In this document: piece by piece, positions 1-4,357 of the stretch
How the letters are laid out: each line of letters opens with the position of its first letter
How positions within the stretch are numbered: the stretch's first letter is position 1
Source: JAHRAH01 sp051009015
Lineage (GTDB): Bacteria; Pseudomonadota; Gammaproteobacteria; Tethybacterales; Persebacteraceae
DNA length: 5,039 nt
Reading direction: 5' to 3'
Assembly (NCBI GenBank): GCA_051009015.1
Contig: JBPCWZ010000136.1
Location: forward strand, 1 to 5,039
Notes under the pieces: model-generated
The model's input: the letters and a program-made list of their open reading frames with translations, nothing else
What the model was told of the DNA's origin: nothing
The model's database searches: none
Position numbers and translations under genes: made by a program

Positions 1-8
1 TGTGTCAT
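1..8 (-). CDS. gatA: Start of probable glutamyl-tRNA(Gln) amidotransferase subunit A (5' fragment only)
   Basis: On the minus strand an ATG lies at 8-6, followed by ACA, so only Met-Thr and a partial codon are visible before the window ends. The call rests on context. It sits 14 nt after the gatC stop codon, and gatA normally follows gatC directly in gatCAB operons; GatA proteins often begin Met-Thr. The spacer begins TAAGGCAAG, so a weak AAGG-like ribosome site (overlapping the gatC stop) lies about 13 nt upstream, which is further than ideal. GatA would be the amidase subunit that releases ammonia from glutamine. The sequence alone cannot confirm this. Confidence 0.4.
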
Positions 9-22
9 CGCCGCCGCTTGCC

Positions 23-319
23 TTACTCTATGACTTTGGGGACGGCAAACAAATCGCCGCGCCGCGCCGGGGCATTGGCGAGAAGTTTGTCCGCGCCAAA
101 GCCGGGCAGGGGGTTGTCTTCCCGGCAACGCAAGCCGTTTTGCGCCTGCAAGCCGACATGCGCCATCGGGTCGTCATCATTAACATCGGCATCGCGAAGC
201 ACCGCCATCATTCGCACAATATCGCCAAGCGCCTTGGCGGCGGCGGCGCTTTCGTCATCCGAAAGCGCCAGCCGCGTCATCCGCGCCAATCGCAAAATAT
301 CCCGCTCGCCAATGTCCAT
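23..319 (-). CDS. gatC: Asp/Glu-tRNA(Asn/Gln) amidotransferase subunit C (GatC)
   Basis: This 98-residue protein is the small subunit of the GatCAB complex. The complex amidates Glu-tRNA(Gln) and/or Asp-tRNA(Asn) in the cytoplasm in organisms lacking the matching aminoacyl-tRNA synthetase. GatC wraps around GatA and tethers it to GatB. Recognition rests on family landmarks in the right order: an N-terminal helix with LARMTRLALSDDE (about residues 11-23), the central DPMAHV (about 50-55), the LRCREDN segment, LLANAPAR (about 79-86), and the highly typical C-terminal end FAVPKVIE. The length is normal for GatC (about 95-100). The ATG at 319-317 is supported by an ACAGG ribosome site with 7-nt spacing (AGG at 327-329). 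The stop is followed 14 nt later by a probable gatA start, so the gene is likely first in a gatCA(B) operon. Confidence 0.93.
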   Translation of the reverse strand: MDIGERDILRLARMTRLALSDDESAAAAKALGDIVRMMAVLRDADVNDDDPMAHVGLQAQNGLRCREDNPLPGFGADKLLANAPARRGDLFAVPKVIE

Positions 320-349
320 CGTTGTGCCTGTCGGTTGTGCGCTTTTGCC

Positions 350-379
350 AAAAAAACCGCTATGTTATAACTTGCGCGG
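350..379 (-). terminator. Weak terminator-like hairpin upstream of gatC
   Basis: Read on the minus strand, CCGC (379-376) can pair with GCGG (360-357) across a 15-nt loop, and seven consecutive T follow (356-350). The loop contains the self-complementary octamer GTTATAAC. It lies about 115-145 nt downstream of the ankyrin gene stop and just before gatC, so it could end the ankyrin transcript. The stem is only 4 bp and the loop is long, so this is a tentative call. I saw no gene in the 320-493 gap. Confidence 0.25.
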
Positions 380-493
380 CAAATACCGGGCGCGCGCGGG
401 GAAGAAGTCATTGTTGTGTTTCTTTTGTTTTGCCGCCTGCGGGAAGTTGCCGCCCGTTGTCGTCATCCCGCAAAAGCCGCCGCCGGTGTTGGC

Positions 494-1345
494 TTATTTT
501 GCTTTGGCGTTTCGCAGGGCTTGTACCATGTCGCTGTCTTCGCCGTGTTCGCTTATTGCCACATTCAGGGGTGTCAGGCCAAATATGTTTATTGCGTTGG
601 TGTCCGCCCCCGCTTCAACAAGGGCTACCGCGGTTTCCACATGATCTTCAGCCACCGCAACATGCAAAGGAGTCGCGTCATTTTCGCCTTTGGCGTCAAT
701 ATGCGCCCCCCCTTTGACAAGGGCGGCTGCGGTTTCGGCGTTGCCTTGAAAAACCGCAATATACAAGGGCGTTTCGCCGTTGGTGTTTTTTGTCTCAACA
801 CGCGCGCCCGCTTTGGCAAGGGCGAGTGCTGTCTCCGCCCTGCCTTCAAACGCCGCAATGTGCAATGCCGTCTCGCCGTTTTCGTCTCTTGTGTCAATGG
901 GGACTCCTTCTTTGACAAAGCCGATGGCAATTTCGGTCTTGCCTTCCGCCGCCGCCCAATGCAAAGGCAATCTGCCGTCGTTGTTGATGGCATTAAGATC
1001 CATCCCCGTCGCCGCCATGGATTTGATGAGGACGAGCGCGGTTTCGGTGTGCCCGTTCACTATCGCATAATCCGTCAGCGACTGCCCGAAGATATCTTCC
1101 GCTTCCATATCAGCCCCCGCGCCGATGAGGATGACGGCAATTTCGGGTTTGCCTTCGTCCAGCGCCCGGTGCAAAGGCGTGTGTCCGGTGAGGTCTGTGG
1201 CATTGACATCCGCCCCGCGGTCAAGCAGGTTTTTGACTTCGTTGACATCGCCGTCGCTCACCGCATTGTGCAGGTCCGACGAGAGGCACCCGCCGGCAAC
1301 GGCGGCGAAGAAAACGATGCACAGGGCACGCAGAAAGTTAGCCAT
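494..1345 (-). CDS. Ankyrin-repeat lipoprotein
   Basis: The protein has 283 residues, starting from the ATG at 1345. That start has a GGGAG ribosome site with 8-nt spacing; an in-frame ATG at 1360 overlaps this site and lacks one of its own. The N-terminus is a type II signal peptide: a short n-region with Arg6, a hydrophobic stretch (ALCIVFFAAVA), then a lipobox AGG-Cys20. Residue +2 is Leu, not Asp, which in the E. coli Lol rule favours the outer membrane. The mature part is almost entirely ankyrin repeats, eight of about 33 residues at roughly 23-51, 52-84, 85-121, 122-154, 155-187, 188-220, 221-253 and 254-283. They carry repeated TPLH, G..E and GAD(V/T)NA signatures. Repeat 3 holds a 4-residue insertion, and the last repeat is a capping form ending NAKAK. 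Ankyrin stacks bind proteins, so a periplasm-facing scaffold is likely, but the partner is unknown. The gene seems to have its own promoter (about 1402-1432). Confidence 0.88.
   Translation of the reverse strand: MANFLRALCIVFFAAVAGGCLSSDLHNAVSDGDVNEVKNLLDRGADVNATDLTGHTPLHRALDEGKPEIAVILIGAGADMEAEDIFGQSLTDYAIVNGHTETALVLIKSMAATGMDLNAINNDGRLPLHWAAAEGKTEIAIGFVKEGVPIDTRDENGETALHIAAFEGRAETALALAKAGARVETKNTNGETPLYIAVFQGNAETAAALVKGGAHIDAKGENDATPLHVAVAEDHVETAVALVEAGADTNAINIFGLTPLNVAISEHGEDSDMVQALRNAKAK
587..982 (-). repeat. Four in-register 99-bp ankyrin-coding repeats
   Basis: Repeats 4 to 7 of the ankyrin lipoprotein occupy four consecutive 99-bp units with no insertion or loss. The copies are diverged but keep shared blocks, visible on the plus strand as recurring CAAGGGC and GCGGTTTC segments. 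The flanking repeats (1-3 and 8) are less regular, and repeat 3 is 12 bp longer. The exact phase could allow gain or loss of units by recombination. Confidence 0.75.
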
Positions 1346-1353
1346 GGTTTTGT

Positions 1354-1358
1354 CTCCC
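1354..1358 (-). promoter_or_regulatory. Ribosome binding site that fixes the ankyrin lipoprotein start
   Basis: GGGAG on the minus strand lies 8 nt before the ATG at 1345. It overlaps the alternative upstream ATG at 1360-1358 and so argues against that start. The chosen start also puts the Met directly before a compact lipoprotein signal peptide. Confidence 0.7.
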
Positions 1359-1401
1359 ATTGTTATGTTGTGTCAGGTCCGGCAAACAGCCGCCTGTCGC
1401 T

Positions 1402-1432
1402 ATGATACCACAAAGCACGCTAAAATCGCCAA
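1402..1432 (-). promoter_or_regulatory. Candidate promoter of the ankyrin lipoprotein gene
   Basis: On the minus strand there is an extended -10 box, TG-G-TATCAT (1410-1402), with 5 of 6 matches to TATAAT. TTGGCG (1432-1427) is a poor -35 candidate with a 19-bp spacer, but an extended -10 can compensate. Transcription would start near 1395 and give a leader of about 50 nt. The -35 overlaps the right arm of the terminator-like hairpin at 1426-1442. Confidence 0.4.
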
Positions 1433-1442
1433 GTTTTGGCGA
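1422..1442 (-). terminator. Hairpin terminator candidate after the ATPase-Toprim operon
   Basis: On the minus strand TCGCCAA (1442-1436), loop AAC, TTGGCGA (1432-1426) forms a perfect 7-bp stem, followed directly by TTTTA. It lies about 100 nt after the Toprim gene stop and ahead of the ankyrin gene, as expected for the end of the upstream operon. The T run is short, so the efficiency is uncertain. Confidence 0.5.
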
Positions 1443-1461
1443 CAATTTCCCCCCGCCGTCC

Positions 1462-1481
1462 AAAAAGGCATAAAAACGCCC
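1462..1481 (-). terminator. Second, weaker terminator candidate
   Basis: On the minus strand GGGCG (1481-1477) can pair with TGCCT (1470-1466) using two G-U pairs around a TTTTTA loop. The tract TTTTT follows (1466-1462). It lies 62-82 nt past the Toprim stop and upstream of the better hairpin at 1426-1442, so the two could act in tandem. Confidence 0.3.
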
Positions 1482-1491
1482 GACTTTTAGC

Positions 1492-1530
1492 ATGACTGCC
1501 GCATCTTGTCCGTTGTGGCGGATTAGTCAT
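1492..1530. repeat. Imperfect inverted repeat just downstream of the Toprim gene
   Basis: ATGACT (1492-1497) and AGTCAT (1525-1530) are exact inverted copies. Inside them CCGC (1499-1502) pairs with GCGG (1518-1521), leaving a 15-nt loop and an asymmetric internal bulge. It begins 14 nt after the Toprim stop in the direction of transcription. It has no adjacent T run, so it may protect the mRNA 3' end or bind a protein rather than terminate. Confidence 0.4.
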
Positions 1531-1543
1531 CAAACCCGTCCGG

Positions 1544-2209
1544 TTATGCCTTTTCGCCAGCGGGCGATGACAGGTTATTCAGCAAGAAATCCCGCAAAGG
1601 TTGCAGTTCCGTATGCTCCAAATTCCAGCGCTTTGCGTCCAAGTAGTTGCGTTCGTCTTCGCGTGGTTTTGCCCTATGCGCCTCACAATAGGCGTATATT
1701 TTCCCTTTTAGGTCAGGCGGATTAAAACCTCTGCTCCGCAGGCATTCTTCGTAGTTGTCAAAGCATTCGGCAACGCCGCCGATTTCGGGGTCGCGAAAAA
1801 TACGCAACAGCAAACTTTCCAATTTACCGGGATTTTTGTCATCGGGTAGCAGAAAAAGTTTCGTATCCGTGCCCGTATTCGCCTTAATCTTTTGGGCGGC
1901 ATCTTCAAATTTCTTCCGCCGCTCATCGCCGCCGCCATTGGCATCCACGACAAGTAAAGCCCTGTTGCTAACACTGGCGATTTCAAGCACGCGCTCGGAT
2001 ATTTTCTTGCCTATCAGCGCACCATCGCCGCCGCCTTTTTCGCCCGTCGGGCAGACCATGATTTTTCCCGCACGGTCGGGAGATTTTATCTTGCAGTCAA
2101 ACAACAAGTCGCCGTAGCCGTAGGGCAAATGGCGGAGATATTGCCGCACAAAGTGGCAGTCGCTCTTCCCCTCTACAATTATCGCCGCCGCCGCCGAGTC
2201 CGTTATCAT
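1544..2209 (-). CDS. Stand-alone Toprim-domain protein (DUF3226-like), partner of the adjacent ATPase
   Basis: This 221-residue soluble protein has a Toprim fold signature. The N-terminal strand and glutamate motif are IIVEGKSD (10-17, Glu13). The acidic strand is LLVVDAN (85-91), with Asp95 shortly after. A third conserved block is LFLLPDDKNPGKLESLL (118-134), which resembles the (P-N/D-N..G.LE.LL) motif of DUF3226 proteins. A Gly/Lys-rich segment GEKGGGDGALIGKK lies at 56-69. Toprim domains bind metal and cut or rejoin nucleic acid, and in OLD-type systems they are the nuclease or effector. The usual DxD appears here as Asp89-Ala-Asn91. The start ATG (2209-2207) shares a base with the ATPase stop (TGATG), and no Shine-Dalgarno is seen, so translation is probably coupled to the upstream ATPase gene. 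The C-terminal third (about 150-221) is charged and not recognised. Function is inferred from the domain and the pairing. Confidence 0.8.
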   Translation of the reverse strand: MITDSAAAAIIVEGKSDCHFVRQYLRHLPYGYGDLLFDCKIKSPDRAGKIMVCPTGEKGGGDGALIGKKISERVLEIASVSNRALLVVDANGGGDERRKKFEDAAQKIKANTGTDTKLFLLPDDKNPGKLESLLLRIFRDPEIGGVAECFDNYEECLRSRGFNPPDLKGKIYAYCEAHRAKPREDERNYLDAKRWNLEHTELQPLRDFLLNNLSSPAGEKA

Positions 2210-3345
2210 CAGCGTATTTCTATGTCGTTGGCGATGCAGCGGTCAATATCCTCGTAAAGATAAGCACCCGCCCGCACTTTGCCTTTCTTATCGTGCATAA
2301 AGGAAAACACCGCCGCATCCTCGCGCAAATCTTCTCTTTCAGTGAGGACTTCTTTAAGGGCGACCAGCACATCTTTGCTGTGCGTTGTGGCAAAAATTTG
2401 CTTGCCTTCCCGTATGGCAAAGTCAAAAACGGCGCGCAAAAATGTCGGCAATGCGCCGAAATAAACCCCCGCGCCAATTTCATCTTCCAGATGCACGCTG
2501 TAACTTTTAGAGCAGAGATTTCCGAGCATACCAAGCACCCGGCGCAAGCCATCGCCGGCAATGTGCAAAGGCATCATCTGGTCAAGCCCGATATCTATGA
2601 GCGGCGTTTTTTCGGACAGGGCAAACCCCGCTACCTGCGGGTTAATCATTTTCAGAATATCAACGATGGCGGCTTCCCGCTTGTTTGTCGTCGCCGCATC
2701 TATCGCCACCCGGATATCAGGATAGCAAATAAAAACAGCATTCCACAATAGAAAATCCATGTCTTTCGGTGACAAGGCATGCTTTTTCCCCGCCTCGTCT
2801 ATCCGGAAAAATGCTTCTTCTTCAACAAATTTATCCAAACGAACGCCATCGTCACGAATGCGAAAAAAATTATAGCCCTTGCCCGCAAAATCGCGGGCGT
2901 ATTCCACGGTGCGCTTAAAACCATTGAAGCGCGCCGTTTGTGTGGAAGCCACTGTCCCCATTTGGGCACTAATCTTATCCGCCTCGCGGTAAGAGACGAC
3001 ATTGTCGTCCATAACGGGAACTATCTCTATTTTTGCGGTCACATTGCCAAACGCGCTTTTGATTGCCGTTTCCAACTCTATCGGCTGCAGACGGAAGTTG
3101 TGAAACAATGATTTTGCCGCAGCAACGGCATCGCTTTGGTTGTTAACGGTCGCCCCGCGCATACGATTGAAGCCAACAGCCCCCGCCATATCCGTGGAGA
3201 CAGACATCAAACTCATCGCCTCCAAAACGCTGGTTTTGCCGATTTCGCTGGGACCGACCAGCAAATTGAACACGGGCGCCGCGCCTTCCATTCGGAAATC
3301 GCACAAGCCGCGAAAGTTGTTAATGGCAATGCTGGAAATGGGCAT
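2209..3345 (-). CDS. AAA ATPase of AAA_15/AAA_21 (OLD/ABC-like) type
   Basis: Numbered from the ATG at 3345, the protein has 378 residues. It opens with PISSIAINNFRG, the standard start of SMC/RecF/OLD-like ATPases. Motifs follow in order: Walker A GPSEIGKT at 31-38, an ABC-signature-like AGDGLRR at 263-269, Walker B LEDEI at 286-290, and the switch/H-loop IFATTHSKD at about 317-325. The 220 residues between Walker A and the signature would hold the insertion or dimerisation region; I see no long coiled coil. Such ATPases commonly act as sensors or scaffolds for a nuclease partner, and here the partner is probably the Toprim protein encoded immediately downstream with a 1-nt overlap. The TTG at 3354 is rejected as the start because the GAGG site would lie only 1 nt from it. 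The ATG has GAGG with 10-nt spacing and lies under a strong promoter. The order matches PARIS (AriA-AriB), but I cannot show homology to AriA. Confidence 0.87.
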   Translation of the reverse strand: MPISSIAINNFRGLCDFRMEGAAPVFNLLVGPSEIGKTSVLEAMSLMSVSTDMAGAVGFNRMRGATVNNQSDAVAAAKSLFHNFRLQPIELETAIKSAFGNVTAKIEIVPVMDDNVVSYREADKISAQMGTVASTQTARFNGFKRTVEYARDFAGKGYNFFRIRDDGVRLDKFVEEEAFFRIDEAGKKHALSPKDMDFLLWNAVFICYPDIRVAIDAATTNKREAAIVDILKMINPQVAGFALSEKTPLIDIGLDQMMPLHIAGDGLRRVLGMLGNLCSKSYSVHLEDEIGAGVYFGALPTFLRAVFDFAIREGKQIFATTHSKDVLVALKEVLTEREDLREDAAVFSFMHDKKGKVRAGAYLYEDIDRCIANDIEIR

Positions 3346-3355
3346 ACTCGGCAAA

Positions 3356-3359
3356 CCTC
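3356..3359 (-). promoter_or_regulatory. Ribosome binding site that fixes the ATPase start
   Basis: GAGG on the minus strand lies 10 nt before the ATG at 3345. It lies only 1 nt before the alternative TTG codon at 3354-3352, so that codon is unlikely to be used. Confidence 0.5.
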
Positions 3360-3365
3360 GCCGTC

Positions 3366-3395
3366 ATTATACACTATCAAACAACGGATTGTTAA
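3366..3395 (-). promoter_or_regulatory. Near-consensus sigma70-type promoter for the ATPase-Toprim operon
   Basis: On the minus strand TTAACA (3395-3390, 5 of 6 to TTGACA) is followed by an 18-bp spacer and a perfect TATAAT (3371-3366). Transcription would start near 3359, leaving a leader of only about 14 nt before the ATG at 3345. It points away from the nuclease gene, so the region is divergent. Confidence 0.7.
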
Positions 3396-3416
3396 GCCGC
3401 TTTTAGGCGCGGTTCG

Positions 3417-3435
3417 CAATAATCATATATTATTG
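3417..3435. repeat. Perfect inverted repeat in the divergent promoter region (candidate operator)
   Basis: CAATAAT (3417-3423) and ATTATTG (3429-3435) are exact inverted copies around the 5-nt centre CATAT. The element is AT-rich and lies between the two divergent promoters, directly upstream of the extended -10 of the nuclease gene. Its size and position suit a dimeric regulator site. No regulator gene is in the window, so what binds there is unknown. Confidence 0.5.
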
Positions 3436-3444
3436 TGTTAAAAT
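3436..3444 (+). promoter_or_regulatory. Candidate extended -10 promoter of the nuclease gene
   Basis: TG-T-TAAAAT (3436-3444) matches the extended -10 form, with 5 of 6 bases to TATAAT. No good -35 hexamer is seen at the usual distance. Transcription would start near 3451, giving a leader of about 37 nt. The inverted repeat at 3417-3435 abuts it, so a bound protein could block it. Confidence 0.4.
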
Positions 3445-3467
3445 TCCCACCGAACACAATTCCCACC
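3442..3467 (+). repeat. 10-bp direct repeat with 16-bp period in the nuclease leader
   Basis: AATTCCCACC occurs twice, at 3442-3451 and 3458-3467, separated by 6 nt (GAACAC). The first copy overlaps the end of the proposed -10 box and the second lies in the leader, about 20 nt before the ATG. The pair could be a protein binding site or affect leader folding. Confidence 0.55.
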
Positions 3468-3487
3468 AACCATGAGGATAAATACAG

Positions 3488-4327
3488 ATGAAAACAATGT
3501 CCGCCGAATTCCGCAAGCAGTTGCGCGAAATGCAAAAAACTGCGCGCGCCCACAAAGACGAGCACGGGAACAAAAAGAGCGTCCCGGAAGCCGAAACCAG
3601 CCGCAGGGTGGAAATGGTTTTGGAAAAACTTTGCGGATACCATGTTTTTAGCGACCTGAGCCGGGAAAAGCGCGAGAGTCAGGGTGTGTCCGATGCCGTT
3701 GACTTTGCCATTGGCTTTCCGTCCTCGGAAAAAGTCAGCATGATTGTGGAGGTGAAGTCGGTTTCCGTGCCGTTATCCCCCCGCCTTTACAATCAAGTGC
3801 AGCGATACGCCCGCAAGTGGCACTGCCCGTGGACCCTGCTGACGAATTTGACGGAGTGGCAGTTGTTGCACTTGGATTTGTCGTTGTCCGAGCAGCCAAT
3901 TCTTGTCCGTGAGTGGAATCTGCTTGAAGATTCGCCGCAGGATTTATACGAACACTTTTGCGCCATCCATCGCGACGGCGTCAGAAAAGGGCATCTGGAC
4001 AAGGAATGGAAAAAACGCCAGCCATTAACGGACAAACCTCTTATAGAGGCGCTTTTTTCCGAGCGGGTGCAAAAGTCCCTGCGCACAGAGTTAAAGAAAA
4101 GCACAGGGGCAACCCCCGGCGTGTCTGATTTGTTTCAGGCGGTAAAGGGGCAGATACCCGAGCATCTTCGCGCTATTGCCGATGGAATGTTTCGCCCTGC
4201 ATCCGGTCAAAAAGCGGCGAAAGTTCGCCGTAAGCGGGAAACCGAACAATCCGCAGAGGCAAAAACCGCCACACCACAAACACCGGAATACACGCCGGAC
4301 ATATCCGCCAACGACTCGGCGGAATAA
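3488..4327 (+). CDS. Stand-alone HsdR N-terminal-like PD-(D/E)XK nuclease-domain protein
   Basis: The protein has 279 residues. It resembles the nuclease domain at the N-terminus of type I restriction HsdR subunits (HSDR_N / HSDR_N_2 families). It shows a helix ETSRRVEMVLEKL (36-48, Glu42) and the strand DAVDFAIG with Asp72. The core is IVEVKS, with Glu88-x-Lys90, and a QxxxY motif follows at Gln103-Tyr107, a hallmark of HsdR and related RecB-like nucleases. WTLLTNLTEWQLLHL (115-129) is the typical last strand pair. No helicase motors follow, unlike the roughly 1000-residue HsdR. Residues 130-235 are mostly helical-looking and unrecognised. The tail (236-279) is low-complexity, with a basic KVRRKR patch (245-250) and an acidic end, probably disordered. 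The start has GAGG at 3474-3477 with 10-nt spacing. It is divergent from the ATPase-Toprim operon. All apparent catalytic residues are present, so DNA cutting is plausible. Its target and partner are not known. Confidence 0.8.
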   Translation: MKTMSAEFRKQLREMQKTARAHKDEHGNKKSVPEAETSRRVEMVLEKLCGYHVFSDLSREKRESQGVSDAVDFAIGFPSSEKVSMIVEVKSVSVPLSPRLYNQVQRYARKWHCPWTLLTNLTEWQLLHLDLSLSEQPILVREWNLLEDSPQDLYEHFCAIHRDGVRKGHLDKEWKKRQPLTDKPLIEALFSERVQKSLRTELKKSTGATPGVSDLFQAVKGQIPEHLRAIADGMFRPASGQKAAKVRRKRETEQSAEAKTATPQTPEYTPDISANDSAE

Positions 4328-4339
4328 CCGAATACTTCT

Positions 4340-4357
4340 CGGCGGGCTATACCGCCG
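4340..4357. other. GC hairpin at the convergent gene ends
   Basis: CGGCGG (4340-4345) and CCGCCG (4352-4357) can form a 6-bp stem around GCTATA, overlapping the priA stop codon. Neither strand shows a T run next to it, so it is not a standard intrinsic terminator. It may still slow convergent transcription between the nuclease gene and priA. Confidence 0.25.

Noticed and set aside
18..644. Long plus-strand open frame over gatC and the following gap
   Set aside because: It runs antisense to gatC and into the end of the ankyrin gene, is rich in Ser/Arg/Pro/Ala without motifs, and has no convincing start. It is a product of the GC-rich composition.
416..1405. A 329-codon open frame on the plus strand across the ankyrin gene
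   Set aside because: It lies opposite a well-supported ankyrin lipoprotein gene. Its length follows from the 99-bp repeat keeping one antisense phase free of stops. Its translation shows no domain of its own, only repeated arginine/phenylalanine-rich segments mirroring the ankyrin repeats.
2293..3111. Several plus-strand open frames of 110-152 codons opposite the ATPase gene
   Set aside because: They overlap the ATPase coding strand, show no recognisable motif, and lack supported starts.
3346..3354. TTG start extending the ATPase by three residues
   Set aside because: The only ribosome-site-like sequence (GAGG) would lie 1 nt from this TTG but 10 nt from the ATG at 3345, and the protein family usually starts close to the IxIxNFRG strand.
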